A stretch of DNA of 64,000 bases from Asterella californica (GCA_036924285.1 JAYKYS010000002.1:7130001-7194000), one strand, 5' to 3'; positions 12,047 through 22,186 are shown, counted from the stretch's first letter. Notes: generated by a model not told the origin, from the sequence alone. Numbers and translations: made by a program.

Positions 12047-13251
12047 ATGGCTGCTCGGATTGAGCAGTTGGAGCAGAGGATAGCTAGTATGACTATGGCT
12101 CAGCGGAGATCAGGTGGAACAGAGGCTTCCACGTCTTATAGAGGAGAAGGAGATGACATCGACTTCATGGTTGACGTGGCGCATATTGAGGTATTTGCGG
12201 CAGTGACTAGAGGTGCAGTACGTGTCTCTGAGCCACGAGGTGCGTCAGTGGAGTTGGATTCACAACGCGGAGAGGCTGGTAGACAGACCAGGCTTCCCCA
12301 GTCGTTCACGTTATCGGAAGCATTGAGGACCACATCTATGGTTCCTAAACGGCCTATCGATGGTGTTGTAGAGTTGGAGGCATCGACATCTAGGAGTGGG
12401 TGTGATGTGAGTCCACCCTCGACGTCTGTGGATGCGACGTCGAACCCGATCTTGGGGACGGCTACAGCAGTTTTGCGAGCCCCACTATTTTCAGCCACGG
12501 ATATGAAAGCATTGGGAGTCAGCTTAGCTCTAGTGTTCCAGCTGGCGGTCACGTTCAGTGAGGGCGAGGATGTTGTTACCTCTAGTGCGGAGGTGGTTCA
12601 GCGAGAGGCGCTAGATGTGTCCATGAAGTCAAGGATCAGGATAGCTACCAGTGGTACTTGGCAAGCGGCGACTGCCAGGTTAAATGAGTTATCAACTAGG
12701 CCGGAGATTGACCGTGCTGGTTTGGCACCAGGTGTGGTGTTGTTGGACAACAGAAGTGATATCTTCTGTTTGGTGGCACCTTCAAGGAAGGTGTATCGAC
12801 CACAAATGATCTTGTTAGACTCTGGAGCCCAATCGTTGATGTTGGGAAAGACGGCGTGTATTGGTTTGGGTCTGAAGAAGTCTGAGGTAGAGAGATGTCC
12901 ATTCCAGTTACAGACATCTCTAAGGGGATCAAGAGGTACTCTACACATGACACGCGAGATGTTGACGGTGAAAGTTTGACTAGATCATCTCACGGATGGT
13001 TTCATGGTGAGGGCCAAGGCCATTGTTATAGCCGTAGAGTCTTATGATGTATTAGTTGGAGGTGTTGCGTTATACCCTACGGGGTTCGTGATCGACTATT
13101 GGAGAGAAGCAGCATCTTACAGACCAGGTTGGCAGTCCGGTGAAAGACGAATGAGTCGCTTATCAGTGCTAGAGTTGAGACGACGTAGCCTACACCAGGG
13201 ACGATGGCATCCGTTGCAGGGTTCAGTTCGGTCATCACTTGATCGGGCGAG
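12047..13251 (+). pseudogene. pro: retroviral-type aspartic protease of gypsy copy 1
   Basis: The frame 12047-12979 ends with the protease active-site motif ILLDSGAQSLMLG (about 12810-12845), the Asp-Ser-Gly of pepsin-fold retroelement proteases. In the family this enzyme cleaves the Gag-Pol polyprotein. A stop at 12977 and a frame change interrupt it. The following piece (13004 onward, with YDVLVGGVALYPTGFV) looks like the C-terminal part of the protease. The N-terminal 200 codons are Ser/Thr-rich linker without a recognisable domain. Confidence 0.75.
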
Positions 13252-14602
13252 TTGTTGGAGGACAATGCCCATGCGGAGAATACTCTGGTCTTTGAGGAGG
13301 TGGAGGACATGCCTAGCAAGTCTATGTTAGTACCATCTGCCTTGGATGTTCCACTCTGGAGTTCGAGTGGAGAGTTGCAACAATATGCTGATCAGTTGGT
13401 GCAGCAGGCTTGGAGTGAAGCCTTTCTACCACCAGTAGAGGAACAAAGGGTTGTTCTTGCTACTGGCCATGTGACCTTATCACCGTTGAATACGACTCTC
13501 ATTGTGTGGTAGTATCCAGAGGAGGGTGTATGTGTGCTGGAGCTGTTTGGAGAGATCAGCACAGGTTTGGCTGCGGTATTGCAAGCAGGCATACAAGTAC
13601 ATCGATACTTGTATGTGAAGAGAGATGAGATTGCGAGACGCATCTCATTGCGACATGTGGCACGTTTGGTGCAGAGATATCCTGAGTTGTTGTCCATATT
13701 AGCTGTTAGAGGATACCAGCAAGCATTACCGTCAGATATTTCGCTGCTGGGGGCGCATGATCTTACGTTTGCTGGCATCATTCACTTGATGATAGCCGGA
13801 TGGTCATGTCAAGGTCACACGCATGCTGGGAGAGGTCAGGGTTTACATGACCCGCGATCTAGGATGTTCTGAGAGATGTTACGGATCTTTACGACATCTC
13901 CAGATGCATCAGGTGGATTCTCCAGCGTACATCTTGGAGAACGTTCCTTTGTTGGGTGATGCTCGTACACAGATGAAGGCGAGTATCCACCAAGTGCGGT
14001 CTTGGGTTGGACCAACAATGTTGTTGGATGTAGCGAGAGTAGGATCTCGTGCACATCGTCTACGGTTGTGGTGGACGAACTTGTTATCGAGAGAGGTGCT
14101 TAAGCGCGCACACGGTGGAGTGAGACGACCAACGCATCTCACGATTGATAGCATCTTGGATGCAAGACGACGATCTCAAGTAGTGAGAGTCGTCGATAGG
14201 TCATCCATGGCAGTGGTGAACCTAGTGGGACGGCCCATGGTAGCGTTACACACTTTGGTAAGCTTTTCAGCGTCACATGCTTACAGAGATGGAGGACCTG
14301 GGCTTGTGTGGGATGCTCAATTACGGCAGTTGGTGGAGCTCAATGCCAATGAGAGAGAGCGAACGATGAGTTTCGCTACGGATACGATGGCAGTAGCTTC
14401 GATGTCGGAGGCTTCACATCGTCAAGTATTGGGTCAAGCAATGGACTTGAATTGCTTGACATGGATTGTTAACCTTAGATTGGCTGAGCAGCGTAGGATG
14501 CGATCGATGGGTGTTACTGCTCGGACACTTCTGAGCTCTTTATCTATCGAGTCGGTGGAGGCAAAGACTGGGAACGAGGCGTGTGGAGTTCGTCATCCTT
14601 AG
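13252..14602 (+). pseudogene. DNA (cytosine-5) methyltransferase domain inside gypsy pol, broken
   Basis: Conserved C5-methyltransferase motifs appear in canonical order. Motif I (SAM binding) is LELFGEISTGLAAVLQAG (from 13534). The catalytic loop, motif IV, is GWSCQG followed by AGRGQGLHDPRS (Cys codon 13807-13809). Motif VI is ILENVP (ENV at 13937-13945). Motif VIII-like is SRAHRLRLWW (14045-14071). A motif IX/X-like tail is LGQAMDLNCLTW (about 14428-14463). The canonical order excludes the rearranged DRM type; the motif I style and short target-recognition region suggest a DNMT3-like enzyme, but subfamily is unproven. It would methylate cytosine in DNA using S-adenosylmethionine. Damage: TAG 13510, TGA 13870 (TGG in both copy-2 domains) and a one-base insertion near 13890. 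The Pro before the catalytic Cys is Ser in all three domain copies in this window. Confidence 0.85.
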
Positions 14603-16200
14603 ACATCATGAGATGTCTTATGAGAGAGTGTGGAGCTTGCAGCTAGAACTGCAGAAGTTTTACGCACAGTAGCGGTGGAGGTTGTTGGTGGTGAGCAGAA
14701 GGAAACTGCTCCAGAGGCTGCAAGATAGCAGTCAACGACTTCGTCTTCTATCTCTAGCATGGTGACAAAGGATACTTGGGAGCCGGAGATTGGACCCAAG
14801 CTTATAGGAGAGGAGAGACGAAGAGTTCAAAGATTCTTGAAGAGCTACAGGAATTGTTTTGCCTTCAGTATGAAGGATTTGGGTATCTTGAAGGGACCTG
14901 GTATACGGATCGACTTGGCTATTGACACGTCAATCTTTTGACGTCCTTACAGATATAGTGACATGGAGAGAGCCTTGATCCAGAGTAGGACTCAAGACTT
15001 GTTGGAGGTTGGGTTGGTGGAGATGTCGCATGGAGAGTATCATCTGTCACACTTATGCCAGCCAAGAAAGATATATATGACAACTACACGGATAGACGGA
15101 TGTGTGGGGACTACCATCTTATCAATCGACAAATGAAATCTGATAAGTATGCCATGCCGACACCTGAGGAGATCTTTGATGCAGTGGGGCATGTGAAGGT
15201 CTTCAGTACTTTGGATCTTCGAGCAGGGTACCATCAGTTGCCAGTGAAAGAAGAAGATAAGTCCAAGATAGCATTCTGAGGAATTGACTCTCACGGCAAG
15301 GATTGTTTGTATCAGTGGCGGTTCTTATCATTTGGGTTGAAGAACGTCTCTGCTGAGTTCCAGAGGGTGATGGACAGGATCCTAGCTAGATTGGATTTTG
15401 TCAGATGTTATATTGACGACATCTTAGTTTATAGTGCTACTGTGGAGGAGCACGAGAGACACTTACGAGATGTGTTCGACCAGTTGAGAGCTCATCTTTT
15501 GAAGTTACACCCTGAGAAGTGTAAGTTCTTAGGAGTTGGTAGAATATCTGGGCCACACCATCTATCCAGGTGGATTGGGTGTTCAGCAGATGAAAGTTGA
15601 GGCTATTGCACGTATCCCACGCCTCACAGATGTGAGTCGAGTTCGAGCATATGTTGGTTTGACGAACTTTTATCGTCGATACGTGAAGGGATTTAGTGCA
15701 ATTGCGAAGCCGTTGACCAAGCTGATGAAGGTGGACCATGAGTGGCAGTGTGAAGATGAGCAGGAGCGAGCTTTCGTAGAGCTCAAGGATAGGTTGACAT
15801 CTGCTCCCATCTTGAGGAGACCCGTTAGGAGACGTCCTTTCCAACTGCACACCAATTGGAGTATGTTGGGACTTGGAGCAGTGCTGACTCAACATGATGA
15901 TGAGAAAAAAGAGTTCGTGATGGCGTATGTCAGTCGCTCCAACAATTCAGCGGAGGTGAGGTATAGCTCGTATGAGAGAGTGTTTGATGACAGTGTGGGC
16001 TGTTGCACACTTTTGATGTTATCTGTTTGAGAACCCCTTTATTCTCATCACTGGTCATCAGCCGCTCAAGTGGTTGATGGGGTCGGACAAGCTTACAGGG
16101 AAGCTTGCACGATGGGCTCTGATCTTACAGGAGTATGACTTCCAGGTAGTACATAGACCTGGAGTTGCAAACCTAGATGCCGGTGGGTTGAGTCGTAACC
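14603..16200 (+). pseudogene. pol: reverse transcriptase and RNase H of gypsy copy 1
   Basis: The N-terminal RT portion (14759-15000, CFAFSMKDLG) is followed by FSTLDLRAGYHQLP (15208-15249) and the polymerase active site YIDDILVYS (Asp-Asp codons 15415-15420), then EHERHLRDVF and YLGHTI. RNase H follows (15840-16180: LGLGAVLTQHDDEKKEFV, LARWALILQEYDF). The first RNase H acidic residue, normally Asp in T-D-W-S, reads Asn here. Stops at 14939 and 15277 and frame changes near 15290, 15540 and 16030 make it inactive. The order RT, RNase H, integrase is that of Ty3/gypsy. Confidence 0.88.
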
Positions 16201-17700
16201 CATGCACGAGTCAGCAAGATCAGACTGGGACTCGATGACATGACGAGGTTGATGAGGAGATAGTGCCAAGATGGCATGCATCTGCCTTTCTTTGTGTGTT
16301 GGTCATGAACTCTAGTATGGAAAGCCAAGTTGTATCTTTCTTTGGTCAGAGAGTAGATGATGAGTCTCCAGATCTTGAGAGTGGAGATGGTGTATCAGAC
16401 CAGCGAGATATCCATGACGATGTAACTGTAATGGAGAATCTACGTACTGGCATGGTGGTAGGCACAGTAAGTGCCAAGGAGCGAGATCGTGTCTTTCAAC
16501 GAGCGAAGAGATTTTGACGAGAAGGACGACATGTACTTCGAGTGTGAGGTGATGGGAGAGTACTGATAGTATCACATCCAGCTCAGAGGGCACAGTTAGT
16601 ACGACATGCCCATGAGGAGTTGAGACATTTTGGAATGAAGCGTACGCATACCTTACTCCAAGGACAGTATTGGTGGCGTGGTATGCACGTCGATGTGCAG
16701 CAGTTTGTCGCATGATGTGTGGTTTGTGATCGAGTACGAGCATCGTTTAATGCTCCTACTCCACAGTTACACCTCTTACCGATTATGGGGTTGGGTTATC
16801 GTTGGAGTTTGGATTTTGTGGGACCCTTACCGTTGACCGTACGTCATCACCGGTATGTGTTGGTGATGGTGGAGCACTTCTCCAAGTGGATTGAGTTTGT
16901 GACATTACCGGACAAGGTGAGTGAAGGGGCTGCGTATGCGTTCTTAGATCGAGTGCTGAGTCGTTTTGGAGCACCAGCTGAAGTGCTGACATACCAAGGT
17001 ACAAAGCTCCTTGGTGAGTTTCAGGCCTTGTGTGATCAGGCGCTAATTGATCATCGGACTACATCTTGAGATCATCCTGAGGCGGATGGTTTGACGGAGA
17101 GGGTAGTTCAGACGGTGAAGAGAGGATTGCGCAAGTATGGCTTGCAGAAAGACCACTTGGGAGACTGGGATGTGCAGTTACCATGGTTGGCTATGGGTTA
17201 CCGTTTCAGCCGATCAAGCGTCTTTGGCTTCCTTCTCACCGTATTTCTTATTGTATGACCGAGATCCAGATCTACCTTCGGTCATTCGTCGTGATTCTGC
17301 TGAGCTGTTGAACCTTGATGACCCGGATATGTGGGTGACCGCATGTTCTCAACGAGCAAAGACATTTCGGAGAGTTATGCCTATGGCTTTTGAGAACCTA
17401 GCAATTGCTCAGCATAGAGACACGTTGCGATATGCGACTATTCGAGGAGGAGGTTACCGATCATCGATTCACAGGTTTCATCTTGGCGATTATATCTATC
17501 TACAGCAGACTGCACCGACGATGTTAGACGTGACCGCAAGGCGCACTATTTACAAGTGCGTGAGGTGTTACCTTCTGGAGTACTCATGTTAGAGGGCCAT
17601 GATGGTGTTGTTTGGAGAATCATGTGCGTAATTGCGCGTCATGTCATTTTCCCAACATCGATGGTACCGTTGATTCAAGCTTAGCAGTTATACGGGCAGG
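16201..17700 (+). pseudogene. int: integrase of gypsy copy 1
   Basis: The zinc-binding head (HAHEELRHFGMKRTH near 16599, then C-V-V-C with TGA 16713 just before) is followed by the catalytic core. The first Asp is in SLDFVGPLPL (about 16810). The second Asp position reads LTYQGT (16987-17004), where copy 2 has LTDQGI, so the catalytic Asp is lost here. The glutamate region (EADGLTERVVQT, 17083-17118) is retained after TGA 17067. A C-terminal basic/beta region (HRFHLGDYIYLQQ, 17471-17509) resembles the end of gypsy integrases. A frameshift near 17550 precedes the PHD finger. Confidence 0.85.
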
Positions 17701-17848
17701 CTTGAGGTGTATGTTATGTGGGTCTGCTGGTGGAGCAGCCCATATGTTGATGTGTGATGGTTGTTCTAGAGGTTGATACATGTCATGTTTGACTCCATCT
17801 CTCAGTGTCGTTCCTACTGGACGGTGGGTTTGTCCTCGATGTATATAG
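17701..17848 (+). pseudogene. PHD zinc finger at the C-terminus of gypsy pol
   Basis: The frame reads CMLCGSAGG, then MLMCDGCSRG, then a TGA codon (17774), then YMSCLTP, PTGRWVCPRCI and a terminal TAG (17846-17848). This is the C4-H-C3 PHD pattern: Cys pairs at 17708/17717 and 17753/17762, the C5 position at 17786, and the last pair at 17831/17840. The single His position reads Tyr here (TAC) but is His in copy 2 (HMSC), where the domain recurs at 57453-57602. PHD fingers usually bind histone H3 tails, modified or not. In gypsy elements this position is often held by a chromodomain that steers integration; a similar steering role is inference. Confidence 0.85.
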
Positions 17849-18010
17849 CGGAGATAGTCGATTAGATCTTTACGTGGTATGGATTACAGACATGCGACTA
17901 ACGATAGGACGATGTAGCACCCGGCCTCCTGATCCTTGCACCATGAAGGTGTATATCACGTAGTTGGGATATGGAGTTATCTGGAGTTAGAGGGACCTAA
18001 CTGTCAATTA

Positions 18011-18129
18011 GGGGGGGCGATTGTGGTACATTTGTGTGTGTATATGACATCGCCCATGTGTTATGTGTATGTGTAGTGTACCTCTGACAGCGATGTATGT
18101 TGTGTAGTGATGTGTATGCGCACGACAGA
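18011..18129 (+). repeat. polypurine run and 110-bp segment A before the 3' LTR
   Basis: A G-rich run (18011-18017) is followed by segment A, starting TTGTGGTACATTTG at 18021 and ending GCACGACAGA. A near copy (A') starts immediately after the 3' LTR at 18424. In a standard element the polypurine tract abuts the 3' LTR, so segment A could be the U3 part of a longer LTR. Confidence 0.7.
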
Positions 18130-18418
18130 TGTCATGTCAATTTGGGCATCCCGGCTAGGTTGACCAAGTGCGGAGTGACGAATCTCGGTAAGGCCGTTAG
18201 TGCCGTTAGGGCGAGTTGGTGAGAGAGTCCACTAGGGGTATACTTCGCAGGTAGGGCTTGGAGGCCTTAGTTCTTCAAGTTGAGCCTTCAAGCTCCTGGC
18301 TATGGTGGATAGTCTAGTTGAGTGTAACCCGGATTCTCTTCGTGCTTAGAGTGGGTTTGGCTTGACCGTTTGTGAGTAATCTTTGTTGTAGGGTTGGAGA
18401 TGGTAATTTCTCTGTTCA
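18130..18418 (+). repeat. 3' LTR, gypsy copy 1
   Basis: Full-length match to 8797-9085 with scattered substitutions. It is followed after five bases by segment A' (18424-18521), a copy of the sequence lying in front of the LTR. Confidence 0.88.
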
Positions 18419-18793
18419 GATTATTGTGATACATTTGTGTGTGTATGACATCGTCCATGTGTTATGTGTATGTGTAGTGTACCTCTGACAACATGTGTAG
18501 CGATGTGCATGTGCACGACACTGTTGCTTGTTCTCTTGCATTTTGTTGGAGTGAGCGTTATGTAATTTTTCACGTATAGACACAGTGACTTGATGTAATC
18601 TATCACTCAACGCCTTAGTCAACGGGTCTCTCATTCTGCTATTGTCGCTCCGTTCTTTCTCTTGCTTGCTTTGTTCTTGAAAGCGGTCGGTTCAACGGAC
18701 CTATCCTTGTCTCTGCCGCTGTTCATAACATCGATTTCAACCAGAGAACCTTTTCCGTGGTTGATGAACTAGTCCCTATGATGTTAAGAGGAG

Positions 18794-19070
18794 GTGCACC
18801 TATCGGAGAGCTCTACTTCAGCGGATCAGCAAGAATCTATCTATTTTGCAGGTTATGGAGGATTTCGAGGTAGAGATCGTGATAAAAGTGCTAGACGTGG
18901 ACGCGATCGCCGACAGCAACAGCAACAACAGTCACAGCAGCAAAATCAGCAACAGTCTGGTTCTTTCAACAACAACAAAAGAAATACGCTTGATTCTTGC
19001 AACTACTGCAAGAAGCAAGGCCACAATGCGAATCATTGTTACAAGAAGCAGAACAATCAAAGAAAACAAT
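18794..19070 (+). pseudogene. gag: copia gag C-terminus with zinc knuckle
   Basis: A Gln-rich stretch is followed by the CCHC knuckle CNYCKKQGHNANHC (from 18998) and a basic tail. This is the nucleocapsid part of a Ty1/copia Gag. The upstream gag is not recognisable, apart from possible leader sequence at 18640-18790. Confidence 0.75.
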
Positions 19071-19198
19071 AAGACAACAACCCTCAGCAAAGTAACAGCA
19101 ACCAGTAAGACTATGCAGTCATTGAGTAAGTCTATTCGGAGCAATTGTTGATTACAACGCATCAGAGTTATGTAACTTTCGAGCCACATACTGACTAA

Positions 19199-20540
19199 GT
19201 GATCGACTCCGACGCCACCAGTCACATGACTCTTTATCGGGAGTGGTTTAGTTCACTCGAGCATGTGGAGACTCCACAATTTACGGTGACAGGAGATGAC
19301 ACCAAGCACAAGATCCAGCACAAAGATAACATTCCACTTGACATTCCTGCTTCAATGTTTACTGGTATACGAGATGTCTTACATGTACCCATGTTGACTA
19401 GAAACCTACTATCTGTAGGACAGTTCATAGAGCAGGATCTGCAAGTGCGCTTCAATAAAAATGGATGCTTTATTGAAGATTCGAATAGCACTGTCATAGC
19501 TCAAGGTAGCAAGAGTGGTAGGCTGTTTAAACTAGATGCCTCTGCGCTTAAGTTACAAGCTGTCATATATGGACAGAGTCGTCCAATAGTGTCTGATATT
19601 GCCATCTGGCACAACCGAATTGGACACATGAACTTTCAGAGGCTGAAAAGTCTTCCGAGTTCTGACTTGGTTACAAGTCTGTCCAATGAGCCCACTGGAG
19701 TCTGTGCAGCATGCCAGTTCGGCAAGCAAGCTAGACAACCCTTTAAGGGATCAAGTAGTAGAGCGAACAAGCTTCTGGAGCTTGTTCATAATGATGTATG
19801 TATTGCTTCTCAGTCAAATATGACCGGTTTTTAGTACTTCGTGTCGTTCATTGATGATTATTCGTGTTATACTTTGATCTATTTGTTGAGAAACAAGTCC
19901 TCTGCAGAAGTACTGTCAACATTCCGGACTTTCTACAAGTTGGTGGAGAAATAGTCTGGAGCTTCTATCCTCTGTTTGAGATCTGATGGAAGAGGCGAGT
20001 TTCTTTCTGGAGAGTTCGATGCATATCTGCGTGAACATGACATTCGACGCTAGAAGACCTACATTTACAGTCCGTAGCAGAACGGGGTTGCGGAGCGCAA
20101 GAATCGACACATAGCAGAAGCTGCTCGTGCTATGTTGAAAGAGAAGATCATGCCTAGACCTTACTGAGCAGAAGCTGTTTCATGTGCGGTGTATATGATG
20201 AACCGGACGTCTATAGCGGCAGTCCACAGCCAGACACCGATGGATGTCTTCACAAGCAGTAAGCATGATTACTCTTTCCTTAAAGTTTTCAGATGTATCT
20301 GTTATGTGCACATACTTGATGAAAGACGTAAGAAACTAGATCTGAGAGCAGATAGATGTATTTTCCTTGCTTATGCTTCTGATACGAAAGGATATAGATG
20401 TTACAATCCTTTCTCCAAGCTTAGTAGAGATGTTGTTTTTGATGAGCTAGTCTTGGTTTGCACCTGCACCTGTCGTATCCATCCCTGTACCTACAGTAGA
20501 ATCAAAGAGTCAGTCCACTGTAATACCTCAGAGTAGTACG
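19199..20540 (+). pseudogene. int: copia protease and integrase
   Basis: The protease motif, normally D-S-G-A-T-S-H-M, reads VIDSDATSHMT at the start of this frame (Gly to Asp by one G-to-A change). The GAG-pre-integrase motif IWHNRIGHMNFQRL follows (about 19605), then the integrase core with FIDDYSCYT, LRSDGRGEF and QNGVAERKN (about 19850-20110). The conserved fold continues through VFRCICYVH to 20460. Stops at 19832, 19952, 20053, 20077 and 20164 are explained by CAG/TGG to TAG/TGA-type changes or similar. This copy is inactive. Confidence 0.85.
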
Positions 20541-22180
20541 TTGAGTGGAGGAACTGGAGAAGTCACACTTCCATATCAGAATCAGTTGCACATAGAGTTG
20601 TTGTTAACATTGGAGTCTACATAACACAGCCTAGTGGAACTAGTGTAGTTTCTACACAGGATGAGCGCGTTGTCGTGATGTGATCATCTCACATAGTAAA
20701 TAATTCACTTCTCTGTCATGAGTTAGTCTCATCGCGCTGAACACTGTTGTCTACGTTACTTGGCGATTATCTGTTGCACTTCAACTCCGACGCTTGAGTC
20801 TAGTAGTTCTAGAAGTTAGCTCAATATTATTTCTAGTCTTTTATGCATATGTTTGACACCTTTGCATATGGTGTTAACACTATTATGTTATATATTTTGA
20901 GTCCTAGTAGGTTGATAGTATGTTATTATTCTTGTTCAAGCATTCATACGCGTGTGCAAGTGACTTCATACTTATCTATGATGTTCAAAGTACATAACTT
21001 AGGTCTATCATGTTGATAGAGTTTAAGCTCGTGGGTTGTACTTACATGTCGCCCATGCATGCTTTCTAGCTTGTTTAAGTTATCTTTCAGGATTACGTGT
21101 CATTTTACATGTCTTCTCAAGAAATTTAAAGTTTACCCTAGCACTTTAGAGACTTGACGTGGTAACCTATGTGTGAAATTAAGTTACCACGTGGATTGGG
21201 GCACAAAAGGATAGGGAAGTGGAGCTATGAACTCCACATTTTTGTCCTTTGTGAAATTCTAAACTTAGAAGCATGGATCTTAAGGAGATTTCAAGCTTTT
21301 GCTAGAGACATTGAGATTTCTGAGAACACATGGTGATAGAGCTCGTCGTGCGAGTCAATGTCAGTGAAAGTTTTGATCGATTTGGAGCAATAAAGAAAGA
21401 TTTATGCCGATTTGAAGTTCTGATTGGACCAAAATTGCATTACAATTGGTGATTTTGGGATTTTTGGTGTCAGTTGCAGCAGAACTGAGATAATTGCTTC
21501 AAACCTTCGTGGTTGCGTTCACTGTCAACAAGGCTACCACTGTCCAAAAGGTTTCATGTCATTTGAGTGAGTGAGTAATTCAGAGTGATAGCTGAAGTAG
21601 AGGGGTCTGAAAAGCTCTCAATCTAGAGCAGCAACTTCAGAGCTCGGGATCTGGAGAACCGTGTACAACCAGCAAGTCAGATTTCACAGGGATGTTCAGC
21701 GTGCTGTAGACTCCAAATCTTGTAAGAATCATCGAAAGCCAATTCTTTGTTCTAGGTCAAAATAGCTATCTGGGTACGAGAAATTGTCATAATTTTTTTA
21801 CTCAGAACGTTTTTGCCCCATATCTCAGTGCTCAGATTTGATCTCAGGCTGAAAGTTCGTATGTGTCCTCAGTAGGGCCTCATTTACATGTAGGAGAAGT
21901 TTTTGAAGTCTAAAGCATCACATGTTTTCCATTCTTGAGTGTTAAAGTTCACCATCAGATCTTATTATTGCTAGTTAGTCCTGATATCCTCTTTCTGAAC
22001 ATATCGGAGAACCCAACAGACCTGTGTGAGTGTTTATAGTGCCACCTTATAACATGAAGCCCGCCTCTTACGTAAGCAACCACAGCCCGAAGCCCAACGC
22101 TTTCCTAAGTAGACATATCACAATATTCACGATCGTATCACAACTCGAAGGTTCCGCCTTTCCCAGGAAACTCTCACCAC
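20541..22180 (+). other. non-coding interval inside the copia element, possible nested insertion
   Basis: Copia integrase homology ends near 20530, and RT-proximal coding sequence resumes near 22187. The intervening 1.6 kb is AT-rich with dense stops and no domain. It contains a 10-bp-arm inverted repeat (21157-21166 with 21183-21192). It could be a solo LTR or other insertion, but I could not identify ends or a target duplication. Confidence 0.45.
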
Positions 22181-22186
22181 GACAGC

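Larger units (their letters stand above)
8797..18521 (+). mobile_element. Ty3/gypsy-type retrotransposon carrying a C5 methyltransferase and a PHD finger (copy 1)
   Basis: A 289-bp direct repeat (8797-9085 and 18130-18418, TGTCATG to TTCA) bounds a 9-kb interior. The order is leader, gag with CCHC knuckle, LDSGAQ protease, DNA (cytosine-5) methyltransferase domain, RT with YIDD, RNase H, integrase with zinc-binding head and D-D-E core, PHD finger, and purine run (18011-18017). The RT-before-integrase order identifies it as Ty3/gypsy. All reading frames are broken by stops and frameshifts, so this copy is dead. A roughly 100-bp sequence after the purine run (18021-18129) recurs just outside the 3' repeat (18424-18521), which is unusual. 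No target-site duplication is evident. Chromodomain-type sequence was not found; the PHD finger occupies that position. Confidence 0.92.

Noticed and set aside
12136..12552. Minus-strand frames antisense to the gypsy gag-protease region
   Set aside because: They are shadows of the plus-strand polyprotein, with no independent motif.
13252..14602. Assignment of the methyltransferase to the DRM (rearranged) class
   Set aside because: Motif order here is the canonical I, IV, VI, VIII, X. DRM enzymes place the C-terminal motifs first.
17400..17848. Chromodomain at the end of the gypsy polyprotein
   Set aside because: No chromodomain-like sequence follows integrase; the Cys/His spacing fits a PHD finger in both copies.
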